DNA from: an uncultured Saprospiraceae bacterium
GTDB taxonomy: Bacteria; Bacteroidota; Bacteroidia; Chitinophagales; Saprospiraceae
Direction: 5' to 3'
Assembly: GCA_938002665.1 (NCBI GenBank)
Contig: CALLAE010000069.1
Location: 83,541-147,540, forward strand
Length of the DNA stretch: 64,000 bases
Positions 36,299 through 45,779 of this stretch are shown in pieces. The position numbers and the translations under genes were made by a program. Position 1 is the first letter of the stretch; the number at the start of each line of letters is the position of its first letter. The notes beneath the pieces are model-generated. The model saw only the letters and a list, made by a program, of their open reading frames with translations. It searched no databases and was not told the origin of the DNA.

Positions 36299-36334
36299 AT
36301 TAGTTGAATTATCAACTAATTAACGCTACATTTG
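36299..36334 (+). promoter_or_regulatory. Promoter before rpsJ overlapping an inverted repeat
   Basis: TACATTTG at 36327-36334 with TTG at 36304-36306 fits a -33/-7 promoter for the S10 segment. The -33 element lies inside a perfect inverted repeat ATTAGTTGA-ATTA-TCAACTAAT (36299-36320), which could be a weak fusA terminator or an operator. Confidence 0.55.
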
Positions 36335-36359
36335 CGCTCCTTTTAACATTTATAAGGTT

Positions 36360-36668
36360 ATGAATCAAAAAATTAGAATCAAACTTCGAAGTTACGACTA
36401 CAACTTAGTTGACAAGTCTACTGAGAAGATTGTGAAAACGGTACGTAATAGTGGTGCTGTGATCTCTGGTCCGATTCCTCTGCCAACGGATAAAGAAATG
36501 CATACGGTACTTAGATCTCCGCATGTCAACAAAAAATCTCGTGAGCAGTTTTCTCTTCGGACCCATAAGAGACTCATAGAAATCTATACGCCGACTCAGA
36601 AGACGGTGGATGCATTGTCTAAGCTCGAGTTACCTAGTGGGGTAGACATTCAAGTCAAGCTCACTTAA
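36360..36668 (+). CDS. rpsJ: 30S ribosomal protein S10
   Basis: A 102-residue 30S head protein, also NusE, the partner of NusB in antitermination. It shows [27 protein letters not shown] and the loop [13 protein letters not shown]. Length is standard. It opens the S10 segment behind its own probable promoter; an 88-bp gap separates it from rplC. Confidence 0.97.
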   Translation: MNQKIRIKLRSYDYNLVDKSTEKIVKTVRNSGAVISGPIPLPTDKEMHTVLRSPHVNKKSREQFSLRTHKRLIEIYTPTQKTVDALSKLELPSGVDIQVKLT

Positions 36669-36756
36669 GACCAAATTTCACATTTTAATTATTTCTAATA
36701 TGAGACCTTCCGAGGTCCTATAGAATTGTTTTGCTTAGTCACATATATAAAAATAT

Positions 36757-37377
36757 ATGAACGGATTAATAGGAAAGAAAATAGGTATGACCAGTATCTT
36801 TAACGAGGCAGGGATGAATATTCCTTGTACAGTTATAGAGATCGGTAAAAACGTTGTTTCTCAAGTGAAAACTGAGGAGACAGATGGGTATAGTGCATTA
36901 CAAGTTGCCTATGGCTCTAGAAACGAAAAAAATATAAATAAAGCTCTTGGTGGACACCTGAAGAGATCTGGGCTCGGCTCTACACAGAAGGTAGCTGAAT
37001 TCAGAAACTGTGATTTGGAAAAAGCGCAAGGTGATGCATTGACTATAGCAGACGTGTTTGCCGAAGGTGATACGGTTAGCGCAGTAGGAACCTCTAAAGG
37101 AAAAGGTTTTCAAGGGGTAGTAAAAAGACACAAGTTCGGTGGTGTAGGACAAGCTACTCACGGACAACATAACAGACTCAGAGCACCAGGAGCAATAGGT
37201 GCTTGTTCTACTCCTTCTAAAGTCTATAAAGGGACAAGAATGGGAGGAAGAATGGGTGGAAATAGAGTTAAGACTACTAATCTTAAAGTGGTTAAGATTC
37301 TTGCTGAGAAGAATTTAATGTTGATCAAAGGAGCAGTGCCAGGGCACAAAGGTTCTTTAGTAATCATAGAAAAGTAG
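36757..37377 (+). CDS. rplC: 50S ribosomal protein L3
   Basis: A 206-residue primary 23S binder near the peptidyl transferase centre. [13 protein letters not shown] begins it, and the glutamine-containing extension loop [14 protein letters not shown] (site of PrmB methylation in E. coli) and [15 protein letters not shown] are present. It is followed by rplD after 4 bp. Confidence 0.97.
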   Translation: MNGLIGKKIGMTSIFNEAGMNIPCTVIEIGKNVVSQVKTEETDGYSALQVAYGSRNEKNINKALGGHLKRSGLGSTQKVAEFRNCDLEKAQGDALTIADVFAEGDTVSAVGTSKGKGFQGVVKRHKFGGVGQATHGQHNRLRAPGAIGACSTPSKVYKGTRMGGRMGGNRVKTTNLKVVKILAEKNLMLIKGAVPGHKGSLVIIEK

Positions 37378-37381
37378 AATC

Positions 37382-38011
37382 ATGAAAGTTGACGTATACG
37401 GAATAAATGGCCAGTCAACTGGAAGATCAGTAGACCTTCCAGATGAGATCTTTGGTATAGAGCCTAACGATCATGCTATGTATCTAGCTGTAAAGTCTAT
37501 TCAGGCTAATAAAAGGCAAGGAACACATAAGTCAAAAGAAAGAGGCGAGATTAAAGGATCTACTAAGAAGATTAAGAAGCAAAAGGGAACAGGTACTGCA
37601 AGAGCAGGTAGTATAAAAAATCCTTTGTTCAGAGGTGGAGGTAGAATGTTCGGTCCTAGACCAAGAACTTACTCTGTTACTCTTAACAAAAAGGTGAAAG
37701 CATTAGCGAGAAAGTCTGCACTCTCATCCAAAGCAGCCGCTGGAACGCTTAAAATAATCGAAGATTTTACTTTTGATGCGCCTAGAACTAAGGAGTTTGC
37801 TACTGTGCTGAACAACCTAGAAGTTGCCAACAAAAAGACGCTTTTTGTTATGTCAGGTGCTGATAAGAATTTAGTCTTATCCTCCAGAAATATTAAGAAA
37901 GCAAATGTTTTGGACGCTTCTGTGGTAAGTACCCTTGACATTATGAGCGCTGGGCAAGTATTTATGTCTGAGGCCTCTGTTAATAAGTTAAAAGAAGCAT
38001 TTTCAAAATAA
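37382..38011 (+). CDS. rplD: 50S ribosomal protein L4
   Basis: A 209-residue protein whose long loop lines the peptide exit tunnel (KQKGTGTARAGS and FRGGGRMFGPRPR). In E. coli L4 also represses the S10 operon by binding its leader; whether that holds in this phylum is unknown. rplW follows after 3 bp. Confidence 0.97.
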   Translation: MKVDVYGINGQSTGRSVDLPDEIFGIEPNDHAMYLAVKSIQANKRQGTHKSKERGEIKGSTKKIKKQKGTGTARAGSIKNPLFRGGGRMFGPRPRTYSVTLNKKVKALARKSALSSKAAAGTLKIIEDFTFDAPRTKEFATVLNNLEVANKKTLFVMSGADKNLVLSSRNIKKANVLDASVVSTLDIMSAGQVFMSEASVNKLKEAFSK

Positions 38012-38014
38012 GAT

Positions 38015-38311
38015 ATGCAAAAGAGAGTATTAATCAAGCCAGTAATTTCGGAGAAAGCAGAAACGCTTTCCGGTGGAATGAATCACTATAGTTTTATAGT
38101 GAACAAGACTGCTAATAAGATCGAGATCAAAAAAGCAGTGGAGGCAATGTATAATGTAAATGTATCCTCTGTGAATACTTTGAATATGCCAGGTAAGTCT
38201 AAGACTAGAAATACGCGATCTGGAGTATTGAAAGGAACGATGAGTTCGTACAAAAAAGCAGTAATCAAATTAGCTGCTGGAGAGGAAATTGATTTTTTCG
38301 GAGAAGTATAA
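38015..38311 (+). CDS. rplW: 50S ribosomal protein L23
   Basis: A 98-residue protein at the tunnel exit, docking site of trigger factor and SRP. It shows IKPVISEKAETLS, the long beta hairpin KIEIKKAVEAMYNVNVSSVNT and RSGVLKGTMSSYKKAVIKL. Length is standard for bacteria. Confidence 0.96.
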   Translation: MQKRVLIKPVISEKAETLSGGMNHYSFIVNKTANKIEIKKAVEAMYNVNVSSVNTLNMPGKSKTRNTRSGVLKGTMSSYKKAVIKLAAGEEIDFFGEV

Positions 38312-38321
38312 TTAGAGCATA

Positions 38322-39158
38322 ATGCCAGTTAAAAAACATAAACCAGTATCACCAGGACTAAGACATTACGTAAGTAATGATTACTCTGAGTTGACTAGTA
38401 AGTCTAGTAAGCCTTATAAGAAACTAACTGTAGGTCTCAAGAAATCTGGTGGAAGAAACCATGATGGAAAAATGACCGTCAGAAATATAGGTGGTGGTCA
38501 CAAAAAGAAATACAGAATCATAGATTTCAAGAGAGACAACGAAGGAGTTGTAGGTACTGTGCAGACGATAGAGTATGATCCGAACAGATCTGCTTATATC
38601 GCACTTGTAGATTATGCAGGCGAAAAGAGATATATAATCGCTCCTAATGGATTGAAAGTGGGAACTGAAATCGTTTCAGGTAAAAATGCAACTCCAGTAG
38701 TAGGGAATGCGATGTATCTAAGTGATATTCCTTTAGGTGCAGACATTCACGCTATAGAGATGAATCCTGGTAAGGGTGCACAACTTGCTAGAAGCGCAGG
38801 TACTAATGCTACCTTGATGGGTAGAGAAGGAAAATATGCGATTATCAAACTGCCAAGTGGTGAAGTGAGAAGAATCTTACTTACGTGTAAGGCTACAATA
38901 GGCACCACTTCTAATCCTGATCATGGTCTAACTGTAATGGGTAAGGCTGGTAGAAACAGATGGAAAGGTAGAAGACCTAGAGTAAGAGGTGTAGCGATGA
39001 ACCCTGTAGATCACCCGATGGGAGGTGGAGAAGGAAAAGCATCAGGAGGACATCCTAGATCTAGAACTGGTGTAATGGCCAAAGGTCAGAAAACTAGAAA
39101 TAATAAGAAGCACTCTACTAAGCTGATAATTTCGAAAAGAAAAACTAAAAATACTTAA
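38322..39158 (+). CDS. rplB: 50S ribosomal protein L2
   Basis: A 278-residue universally conserved protein needed for subunit joining and peptidyl transferase function. [32 protein letters not shown] and the histidine-bearing [14 protein letters not shown] are the defining motifs. It is 3 bp upstream of rpsS. Confidence 0.98.
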   Translation: MPVKKHKPVSPGLRHYVSNDYSELTSKSSKPYKKLTVGLKKSGGRNHDGKMTVRNIGGGHKKKYRIIDFKRDNEGVVGTVQTIEYDPNRSAYIALVDYAGEKRYIIAPNGLKVGTEIVSGKNATPVVGNAMYLSDIPLGADIHAIEMNPGKGAQLARSAGTNATLMGREGKYAIIKLPSGEVRRILLTCKATIGTTSNPDHGLTVMGKAGRNRWKGRRPRVRGVAMNPVDHPMGGGEGKASGGHPRSRTGVMAKGQKTRNNKKHSTKLIISKRKTKNT

Positions 39159-39160
39159 GC

Positions 39161-39424
39161 ATGGCTAGATCATTAAAGAAAGGCCCTTACGTGTATCATA
39201 AATTGTTGGCTAAGGTGCAAAAGTCGCAAGAGTCAACTAAGAAATCTGTGATCAAGACGTGGTCAAGATCTTCTATGGTAATACCGACAATGGTAGGAAG
39301 TACGATTGCGGTACATAATGGAAAGACCTTTGTTCCAGTATATGTGACAGAAAATATGGTTGGCCATAAGTTAGGTGAATTTGCACCGACAAGAACTTAC
39401 AAAGGTCACCAAGGAAATAGATAA
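39161..39424 (+). CDS. rpsS: 30S ribosomal protein S19
   Basis: An 87-residue 30S head protein contacting S13 and the A-site finger. [37 protein letters not shown] and [14 protein letters not shown] are all present. Confidence 0.97.
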   Translation: MARSLKKGPYVYHKLLAKVQKSQESTKKSVIKTWSRSSMVIPTMVGSTIAVHNGKTFVPVYVTENMVGHKLGEFAPTRTYKGHQGNR

Positions 39425-39451
39425 TTAATCGAGAACTAATATTAATTAGTG

Positions 39452-39841
39452 ATGGAAGCAATAGCAAAATTGAAAAATGTATCTCTCTCTGAAAGGAAAA
39501 TGAGATTCGTAGTAGATAGTATAAGAGGTAAGTCAGTGGACGATGCCCTAGATATTCTTAAATTCTCAAAGAGAGAAGCTGCAGAGTATGTAGAAAAGTT
39601 ATTGCTTTCTGCTATCTCTAATTGGGAAAACAAATTGGATATGGCTTATAGCGCTGATGACTATGGCTTGTATGTAAAGTCTATACACGTAGACGGAGCA
39701 GGTATGCTAAAGAGATTCAGACCGGCACCACACGGTAGAGCACACAGAATCAGAAAAAGATCTAATCATGTGACAGTGGTAGTTTCTAACAAAGTAGAGT
39801 TAGAAGCTGATAATACTAAAACAACAGAAGAACAAAATTAA
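39452..39841 (+). CDS. rplV: 50S ribosomal protein L22
   Basis: I start at ATG 39452 ([10 protein letters not shown]); the ORF track begins one codon earlier at a GTG. About 129 residues. The core globular part is followed by the tunnel-lining beta hairpin, where macrolide resistance mutations occur, ending [24 protein letters not shown] short acidic tail ([10 protein letters not shown]) extends it. Confidence 0.95.
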   Translation: MEAIAKLKNVSLSERKMRFVVDSIRGKSVDDALDILKFSKREAAEYVEKLLLSAISNWENKLDMAYSADDYGLYVKSIHVDGAGMLKRFRPAPHGRAHRIRKRSNHVTVVVSNKVELEADNTKTTEEQN

Positions 39842-39842
39842 T

Positions 39843-40622
39843 ATGGGTCAAAAGACTAATCCAATAGGTAATCGTTTAGGTATCATCAGAGGATGGGAAT
39901 CTAACTGGTATGGTGGAAAAGATTTTGGAAGGAAGCTTGTGGAAGATGAGAAAATCAGAATCTACCTAAAAGCGAGAGTTAATAAAGGTGGTATCGCAAG
40001 GATAATCATCGAGAGAACCCTTAAAAGAATAACTGTTACGATACATACTTCTAGACCAGGTATCATTATAGGTAAAGGTGGAGCAGAAGTAGATGCGATC
40101 AGAGAAGAGCTAAAAAGATTGACTGGACAGGATGTCCAAATCAATATAATAGAAATAAGAAAGCCAGAATTAGATGCAGCTATTGTTGCTGAATCTGTAG
40201 GAAAGCAACTAGAAGGAAGAGTAAACTTTAGAAGAGCTATCAAGATGGCGATTCAGTCTACTATGAGAGCTGGTGCAGAAGGTATAAAAATAAGAGTGAG
40301 TGGAAGACTGAACGGTGCTGAGATGGCTAGAAGTGAAGAGTTCAAAGAAGGAAGAACACCATTGCATACTTTCAGAGCAGACATTGATTATGCTCTATTT
40401 GAAGCACTGACGGTATATGGGAAGATAGGTGTGAAATGCTGGATATGTAAAGGAGAAGTACTAGGAAAGAGAGATCTTTCTCCTAACGTAGGTGATCCTA
40501 AACAAAAAGGTGGAAGAGGCGGAAGAGGCAATGATAGAGGCGGAAGAGGTGGAAGAGGAAATAATAGAGGTGGAAACAGAGGCGGCAACAGAGGTGGCGG
40601 CGGAGGAAGAAACCGTAATTAG
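39843..40622 (+). CDS. rpsC: 30S ribosomal protein S3 with RGG-rich C-terminal tail
   Basis: A 259-residue protein at the mRNA entry channel. It shows [20 protein letters not shown], the KH domain [14 protein letters not shown]-type loop (here [15 protein letters not shown]) and [19 protein letters not shown]. Conserved sequence ends near residue 216 ([11 protein letters not shown]). About 40 further residues are almost only Gly, Arg and Asn in repeating RGG units, a form more familiar from RNA-binding proteins. It is followed by an unusually long 70-bp gap with its own possible promoter. Confidence 0.96.
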   Translation: MGQKTNPIGNRLGIIRGWESNWYGGKDFGRKLVEDEKIRIYLKARVNKGGIARIIIERTLKRITVTIHTSRPGIIIGKGGAEVDAIREELKRLTGQDVQINIIEIRKPELDAAIVAESVGKQLEGRVNFRRAIKMAIQSTMRAGAEGIKIRVSGRLNGAEMARSEEFKEGRTPLHTFRADIDYALFEALTVYGKIGVKCWICKGEVLGKRDLSPNVGDPKQKGGRGGRGNDRGGRGGRGNNRGGNRGGNRGGGGGRNRN

Positions 40623-40650
40623 ATTAGAAAACAGATAATTCATTTTGTAT

Positions 40651-40658
40651 TACCTTTG
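40651..40658 (+). promoter_or_regulatory. Possible internal promoter element before rplP
   Basis: TACCTTTG fits the -7 form and sits in the 70-bp rpsC-rplP gap, but no clear TTTG is found 19-23 bases upstream. It is reported only because the gap is long for this operon. Confidence 0.35.
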
Positions 40659-40692
40659 CGAAACTTTTCAAAAAAGGGAAATAAATTAAGAT

Positions 40693-41112
40693 ATGTTACA
40701 GCCAAAACGTACGAAATATAGAAAGCAGATGAAAGGCAAGAACAGAGGTCTTGCTTTTAAGGGGAGTACGATTGCCTTTGGTTCTTTTGCCTTGAAGACA
40801 ATGGAGAACGCCTTCATTACCAATAGACAAATAGAAGCGGCAAGGATAGCGATGACGAGACATATGCAAAGGCAAGGGAAAGTATGGATCAGAATATTTC
40901 CAGACAAACCTATCACATCTAAGCCATTAGAGGTAAGGATGGGAAAGGGTAAAGGAAACCTTGATCACTACGTTGCAAGCATAAAAGCAGGTAGAATAAT
41001 GTTTGAGCTAGACGGTGTTCCAGAGAAATTGGCTTATGAAGCTTTGAGATTGGCAGCACAGAAGCTGCCTGTAGCGACAAGAACTATTACCAGACCTGAT
41101 TATTCAGAATAG
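40693..41112 (+). CDS. rplP: 50S ribosomal protein L16
   Basis: A 139-residue protein near the A-site tRNA and the central protuberance. [58 protein letters not shown] are diagnostic. Length is standard. Confidence 0.97.
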   Translation: MLQPKRTKYRKQMKGKNRGLAFKGSTIAFGSFALKTMENAFITNRQIEAARIAMTRHMQRQGKVWIRIFPDKPITSKPLEVRMGKGKGNLDHYVASIKAGRIMFELDGVPEKLAYEALRLAAQKLPVATRTITRPDYSE

Positions 41113-41126
41113 AAAACTAGAATTAG

Positions 41127-41387
41127 ATGCCTAGTAAAAAGTATATAGAACTACAAGAATTCACAGATGACGAGTTGAAAAACGAGTTATCGGAGACACA
41201 GTCTCAGTATCAGAAGTTGCTATTTGACCATACGCTAAAAGGATTAGAAAATCCCCTTGCACTAAGAGAGGTCAGAAGAGATGTAGCTAGAATGAAGACA
41301 GAGGTGAGAAGAAGAGAGATTGCTGTTATGACTCCAGAACAATTAGAAGGAAGATCTAAGAAAATTGCTAGAAGAAGAAAACAATAG
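41127..41387 (+). CDS. rpmC: 50S ribosomal protein L29
   Basis: An 86-residue two-helix protein at the tunnel exit near L23. [15 protein letters not shown] and [25 protein letters not shown] identify it. It is longer than the usual 65-70 residues owing to a C-terminal extension ending in basic residues. Its stop is one base before the rpsQ start. Confidence 0.94.
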   Translation: MPSKKYIELQEFTDDELKNELSETQSQYQKLLFDHTLKGLENPLALREVRRDVARMKTEVRRREIAVMTPEQLEGRSKKIARRRKQ

Positions 41388-41388
41388 T

Positions 41389-41661
41389 ATGTCTACAGAG
41401 CAAGAAAAAGTACAAAAGAATAAGAAGACAAGAATCGGTCTGGTGACAAGTACCAAGATGGATAAGTCTATAACAGTTTCTGTAGAAAGAAAACTGCGTC
41501 ACCCTATCTACGGAAAGTTCGTAAAGAAGACAAAGAAGTTTGTAGCTCACGATGAGCTAAATGACTGTAATGAAGGGGATCTGGTAAAAATAATTGAGTC
41601 AAGACCTCTCTCTAAAAGAAAGAGATGGAGACTTACTGAAATCTTAGAAAGAGCTAAATAA
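41389..41661 (+). CDS. rpsQ: 30S ribosomal protein S17
   Basis: I start at ATG 41389 ([11 protein letters not shown]); the ORF-track start at 41365 would overlap rpmC. About 90 residues. It is a primary 16S binder of the 30S body. [39 protein letters not shown] and [14 protein letters not shown] are the family motifs. Confidence 0.95.
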   Translation: MSTEQEKVQKNKKTRIGLVTSTKMDKSITVSVERKLRHPIYGKFVKKTKKFVAHDELNDCNEGDLVKIIESRPLSKRKRWRLTEILERAK

Positions 41662-41667
41662 AATAAA

Positions 41668-42033
41668 ATGATACAGCAAGAGAGTCGATTAAATGTTGCT
41701 GATAATTCAGGTGCCAAGCAAGTACTTTGCATAAGAGTATTAGGTGGTACTAAAAGAAGGTATGCGTCTATCGGAGACAAAATTATTGTCACAGTAAAAG
41801 AAGCATCACCTGGAGGCATCAAAAAAGGAGTCGTATCTCCTGCAGTTATCGTGAGAACGAGAAAAGAGATAAGAAGAAAGGACGGTTCATATATCAGATT
41901 TGATGATAATGCTGTCGTACTTCTTAATGATTCTGATGAGCCTAGAGGTACACGTATTTTTGGACCTGTAGCGAGAGAGCTTAGAGACAAGGAGTACATG
42001 AGAATTATATCATTAGCACCAGAGGTGTTATAG
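41668..42033 (+). CDS. rplN: 50S ribosomal protein L14
   Basis: A 121-residue protein that forms intersubunit bridge B8. [32 protein letters not shown] and the end PEVL are typical. Separated from rplX by 15 bp. Confidence 0.97.
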   Translation: MIQQESRLNVADNSGAKQVLCIRVLGGTKRRYASIGDKIIVTVKEASPGGIKKGVVSPAVIVRTRKEIRRKDGSYIRFDDNAVVLLNDSDEPRGTRIFGPVARELRDKEYMRIISLAPEVL

Positions 42034-42048
42034 ACAATCAATAAAAAG

Positions 42049-42387
42049 ATGAAAGGTATAACATCACATAAGACCAATAAGATTCACATCAAGAAAGGTG
42101 ACAAAGTAGTCGTCATCTCTGGTGCTTATAAAGGTACACAAGGAGAAGTACAGAAAGTATTGCCAAGCAAATATAGAGCTATAGTAACAGGCGTCAATGT
42201 ATCTAAAAAGCATACTAAGCCTACAGCAGATCAGCCAGGTGGTATTAATGATGTAGAGCAGCCTATTCACATTTCTAATTTACAGTTAGTAGATCCAAAA
42301 TCTGGGTCGGGTACTAGAATAGGAAGAAGAAAAGAAGGCGATAAAAACGTCAGATATTCTAAGAAATCAGGAGAAACAATTAAATAA
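42049..42387 (+). CDS. rplX: 50S ribosomal protein L24
   Basis: A 112-residue assembly-initiating protein with a KOW motif ([19 protein letters not shown]). It overlaps rplE by one base (TAATG), a sign of translational coupling. Confidence 0.95.
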   Translation: MKGITSHKTNKIHIKKGDKVVVISGAYKGTQGEVQKVLPSKYRAIVTGVNVSKKHTKPTADQPGGINDVEQPIHISNLQLVDPKSGSGTRIGRRKEGDKNVRYSKKSGETIK

Positions 42388-42944
42388 TGAGCTACGAGCC
42401 GCGACTAGTTAAAAAATACAAAGAAGAGGTAGTCCCTAAATTAAAGGAGACTTTTAACTATTCTTCTGTTATGCAAGTACCTAAGTTGGTTAAGATCACG
42501 ATGAACCAAGGTGTGGGCTTAGCAACGCAGGATAAAAAGTTGGTAGAAAATGCTGTAAAGGAAATGACCTTAATATCAGGTCAGAAAGCAGTAGCAACTA
42601 TCGCATCAAAGTCTGTCTCAAACTTTAAATTAAGAGAAGGCATGCCTATCGGATCTAAAGTAACCCTGAGAAAAGAAAGGATGTGGGATTTCCTAGATAG
42701 ATTTATTTCTGTAGCACTTCCTAGGGTAAGAGATTTTAGAGGTATCAGTGATAAGAGTTTTGACGGTAGAGGAAATTACTCTATAGGAATAAAAGAACAA
42801 ATCATATTTCCAGAGATCAATATAGATCAAGTGAGTAAGATAACGGGAATGGATATCAATTTTGTAACAACAGCCAATACTGATGCTGAAGCACTAGAAT
42901 TACTGAAGTTATTAGGTATGCCTTTCAAAAATCAAAGAAACTAA
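42387..42944 (+). CDS. rplE: 50S ribosomal protein L5
   Basis: A 185-residue 5S rRNA-binding protein in the central protuberance. It contains [29 protein letters not shown] and [14 protein letters not shown]. Its first base is shared with the rplX stop. Confidence 0.97.
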   Translation: MSYEPRLVKKYKEEVVPKLKETFNYSSVMQVPKLVKITMNQGVGLATQDKKLVENAVKEMTLISGQKAVATIASKSVSNFKLREGMPIGSKVTLRKERMWDFLDRFISVALPRVRDFRGISDKSFDGRGNYSIGIKEQIIFPEINIDQVSKITGMDINFVTTANTDAEALELLKLLGMPFKNQRN

Positions 42945-42950
42945 TATCCA

Positions 42951-43220
42951 ATGGCTAGAAAAGCACTTATAGCAAGAGAAGAAAAAAGGCGTAAGCTAGT
43001 AGCTAAGTATGCTGACTTGAGAAAGAAACTTAAGGAAGAAGGAAAATGGGAAGAGCTAGATAAACTTCCAAAAAACTCATGTAAAGTAAGACTACATAAT
43101 AGATGTCAGCTTACGGGACGTCCGAAAGGATACATGAGAAAATTTGGAATCAACAGAGTTACTTTTAGAAAAATGGCTTTGGAAGGAAAAATTCCTGGTT
43201 TAACTAAATCAAGCTGGTAG
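42951..43220 (+). CDS. rpsN: 30S ribosomal protein S14 (zinc-free form)
   Basis: An 89-residue protein of the 30S head. The long form without the CxxC...CxxC zinc ribbon: only isolated cysteines are seen ([19 protein letters not shown]). [30 protein letters not shown]-type C-terminus is standard. Confidence 0.96.
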   Translation: MARKALIAREEKRRKLVAKYADLRKKLKEEGKWEELDKLPKNSCKVRLHNRCQLTGRPKGYMRKFGINRVTFRKMALEGKIPGLTKSSW

Positions 43221-43242
43221 TACCACAAAAATCAATTTAGAA

Positions 43243-43644
43243 ATGGTTACAGATTCAATAGCAGATTATCTTACAAGAATTAGAAATGCTCAACAAGCGA
43301 AGCATAAGATTGTAGAAATTCCAGCTTCTAGAATGAAGAAGAGTATCACTGAAATCTTATATGATCAAGGTTTTATTCTTAAGTACAAGTTTGATGATGA
43401 TGCTGGAAAGCATGGCTTGATCAAAATAGCAATCAAGTATGATTCCAAAACTAAGGAGCCAGTAATTAAAAAGCTAGGCAGAATAAGTAAGCCTGGTCTT
43501 AGAAAGTACTCAAAAGCAGTAGATATACCTAGATCAATGAATGGTCTTGGAATCAACATAGTTTCTACCTCAAAAGGCGTTATGACCAGCAAACAAGCTG
43601 CAAAAGAAAACGTTGGGGGAGAATTAATTTGTTTCGTACACTAA
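43243..43644 (+). CDS. rpsH: 30S ribosomal protein S8
   Basis: A 133-residue 16S helix 21 binder and, in E. coli, the translational repressor of the spc operon. [18 protein letters not shown] at the front and [19 protein letters not shown] near the end are diagnostic. Confidence 0.97.
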   Translation: MVTDSIADYLTRIRNAQQAKHKIVEIPASRMKKSITEILYDQGFILKYKFDDDAGKHGLIKIAIKYDSKTKEPVIKKLGRISKPGLRKYSKAVDIPRSMNGLGINIVSTSKGVMTSKQAAKENVGGELICFVH

Positions 43645-43659
43645 TTAACGTTAATAAGA

Positions 43660-44214
43660 ATGTCACGAATAGGAAAAGCACCAATATCTGTACCCAGTGG
43701 AGTAACCATAGATATATCTAAAGGTAACCTCATTACAGTTAAAGGTCCTAAAGGAGAACTTAAGCAACAAGCTGATCCAGACTTAGAGTTTAAACTCGAA
43801 GATGGAGAGCTCGTAATAAGCAGGCCCACTGAGCAAAAGAGACATAAAGCTATGCATGGTCTATACAGATCATTAGTGAGCAATATGGTAGAGGGAGTAA
43901 ACAATGGGGTAACAAAAGAATTGCAACTTATCGGTGTCGGTTATAGATGTGCTAACACAGGTAACCTATTAGAATTGACTTTGGGATATTCTCACCCTAT
44001 CTTTTTCTATGTTCCTGACGAAGTTAAAGTGGAAACTAAAATGGAGAAGGGTAATCCTCCCACTATCCTTTTAACAAGCCACGATAAGCAACTTATAGGA
44101 CAAGTTGCGGCTAAGATCAGAGCCTTCAGAAAAGTAGAGCCTTACAAAGGAAAAGGTGTCAGATTTGCAGGAGAACAAATTAGAAGAAAAGCTGGTAAGA
44201 CAGCTACATCTTAA
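43660..44214 (+). CDS. rplF: 50S ribosomal protein L6
   Basis: A 184-residue two-domain protein near the sarcin-ricin loop. MSRIGKAPISVPSGV, the KGPKGEL loop, and the C-terminal EPYKGKGVRFAGEQIRRKAGKT identify it. Confidence 0.97.
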   Translation: MSRIGKAPISVPSGVTIDISKGNLITVKGPKGELKQQADPDLEFKLEDGELVISRPTEQKRHKAMHGLYRSLVSNMVEGVNNGVTKELQLIGVGYRCANTGNLLELTLGYSHPIFFYVPDEVKVETKMEKGNPPTILLTSHDKQLIGQVAAKIRAFRKVEPYKGKGVRFAGEQIRRKAGKTATS

Positions 44215-44226
44215 TACATAAGTATC

Positions 44227-44565
44227 ATGGGAAAATTTACCAAGAAGCAAAAGATTCGATTAAGAATCAGAAAAAAAATAAGCGGAACTCCTGAAGTGCC
44301 TAGATTGAGCATTTTTAGAAGTAACAAATACATCTACTGTCAGATTATAGATGACGTAAATGGTGTTACTATAGCTGATGCAAACTCTAAGGCTCTCAAT
44401 GCTGGATCTAATTTAGACTCAGCAAAGAAGGTAGGCTTGATGATTGCTGAGAAAGCAAAAAGCAAGAATGTAGATACAGTGGTTTTTGATAGAGGAGGAA
44501 ATCTTTTTCATGGGAGAGTAAAAGCCTTAGCAGATGCTGCTAGAGAAGGTGGACTCCAATTTTAA
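44227..44565 (+). CDS. rplR: 50S ribosomal protein L18
   Basis: A 112-residue 5S rRNA-binding protein. It contains [19 protein letters not shown] and [24 protein letters not shown]. Length is standard. Confidence 0.97.
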   Translation: MGKFTKKQKIRLRIRKKISGTPEVPRLSIFRSNKYIYCQIIDDVNGVTIADANSKALNAGSNLDSAKKVGLMIAEKAKSKNVDTVVFDRGGNLFHGRVKALADAAREGGLQF

Positions 44566-44586
44566 CCAAACGAATAAGCAAACACA

Positions 44587-45114
44587 ATGGCTCAACGTAA
44601 CGATAGAGGAAGAAAATCTAAAGCTGTAGATACCTCCGATCTTAAGGATAAACTTGTCAGCCTTAACAGGGTGGCAAAAGTCACAAAAGGTGGTAGAACT
44701 TTTAGCTTTTCTGCACTAGTAGTCTTAGGCGATGGAAAAGGTAAGGTAGGACATGGTCTAGGTAAAGCTAGAGATGTACAAGAATGTATATCTAAGGCAG
44801 TAGACGATGCAAGAAAAAATCTTGTTACTGTACCTATCATTAATGGCACTATACCTCATGAGCAATTAGGGAAATATGGAGCTGGAAAAGTTTTTATCAA
44901 GCCAGCTGCAGATGGAACAGGTGTAATAGCAGGGGGTGCGATGAGAGCGGTACTAGAGAGTGCTGGAGTTGCAAATGTACTCGCTAAATCTCAAGGATCT
45001 TCTAATCCACATAATGTTGTGAAAGCGACTATAGATGCACTAAAGAGATTAAGAAGCCCGCATGAAGTGGCTAGACAAAGAGGTATCACATTAGAGAAAC
45101 TTTTTGAAGGATAG
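44587..45114 (+). CDS. rpsE: 30S ribosomal protein S5
   Basis: A 175-residue protein of the 30S body at the mRNA entrance; ram mutations map here. [37 protein letters not shown] and [18 protein letters not shown] are typical. Confidence 0.97.
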   Translation: MAQRNDRGRKSKAVDTSDLKDKLVSLNRVAKVTKGGRTFSFSALVVLGDGKGKVGHGLGKARDVQECISKAVDDARKNLVTVPIINGTIPHEQLGKYGAGKVFIKPAADGTGVIAGGAMRAVLESAGVANVLAKSQGSSNPHNVVKATIDALKRLRSPHEVARQRGITLEKLFEG

Positions 45115-45117
45115 ACA

Positions 45118-45294
45118 ATGAGTAAGATTAAAATAACACAAATCAAAAGTGTCATCGATAGACCTAAGCGTCAGAAAGAAACGATGAAAGCACTAGGTCT
45201 AAGAAAAATGAACCAGACTGTAGAGAAAGAAGCGTCTCCTCAGGTAATGGGCATGATAAGAAAAGTAAGCCATCTTCTAAGAATAGAAGAGTAA
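45118..45294 (+). CDS. rpmD: 50S ribosomal protein L30
   Basis: Too short for the ORF track. ATG at 45118 opens a 58-residue frame ending TAA 45292-45294: KIKITQIKSVIDRPKRQKET, then ALGLRKMNQTV, then MIRKVSHLLRIEE. This is the normal size and motif set of bacterial L30, and it sits in its usual place between rpsE (3 bp) and rplO (29 bp). Confidence 0.95.
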   Translation: MSKIKITQIKSVIDRPKRQKETMKALGLRKMNQTVEKEASPQVMGMIRKVSHLLRIEE

Positions 45295-45323
45295 TAGTAT
45301 AACTAACAGCAAGAATTTTTAAA

Positions 45324-45770
45324 ATGGAATTGCATAATCTAACTCCTGCTAAAGGATCTGTAAAGAAAGGAAAGAGAATTGCGAGAGGGCAAGGATCAGG
45401 CCGAGGTGGAACTTCTACAAGAGGTCATAAAGGTGCTAAGTCTAGATCTGGATGGAGCAACAAGAGAGCTTTCGAGGGTGGTCAGATGCCACTTCAAATG
45501 CGATTGCCTAAGAGAGGTTTTAAAAACCCTAACAGAACAAGTTATACTGCCCTGAATTTATCAAGATTGCAGGAAATCAGCGATAAGTTAGGTTTGAAAG
45601 AAGTATCTATCGAAGCATTATATGCTAATAGAATTATAAAGAAAGGCGAAAAAGTAAAAGTATTGGCTAATGGAGAATTGACTTCTTCAGTAAGTGTCAA
45701 AGTGCATGCTATTTCCGAAAAAGCTAAGTCCCAAATTGAATCAAAAGGCGGTTCAGTTACCTTACTTTAA
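45324..45770 (+). CDS. rplO: 50S ribosomal protein L15
   Basis: A 148-residue late assembly protein of the 50S. ELHNLTPAKGSVKKGKRI, GRGGTSTRGHKGAKSRSG and MPLQMRLPKRGFKNP identify it. secY starts 9 bp later, an arrangement conserved across bacteria. Confidence 0.97.
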   Translation: MELHNLTPAKGSVKKGKRIARGQGSGRGGTSTRGHKGAKSRSGWSNKRAFEGGQMPLQMRLPKRGFKNPNRTSYTALNLSRLQEISDKLGLKEVSIEALYANRIIKKGEKVKVLANGELTSSVSVKVHAISEKAKSQIESKGGSVTLL

Positions 45771-45779
45771 AATTGAAGA

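Noticed and set aside
36701-36720. Hairpin GACCT-TCCG-AGGTC between rpsJ and rplC as an S10-type leader
   Set aside because: Only five base pairs and no supporting alternative structure; too weak to call a regulator.
37669-38037. 122-residue minus-strand ORF opposite rplD
   Set aside because: Antisense to L4, with no motif or independent upstream signal.
40388-40643. Two minus-strand ORFs over the S3 tail (proline/leucine-rich and serine-rich)
   Set aside because: They are the complement of the GGN-rich coding sequence, which forces Pro/Leu or Ser/Ala-rich shadow frames.
41547-42077. 176-residue minus-strand ORF opposite rpsQ and rplN
   Set aside because: It lies fully antisense to two certain ribosomal genes and its sequence is low-complexity hydrophobic and serine-rich, as expected of a shadow frame.
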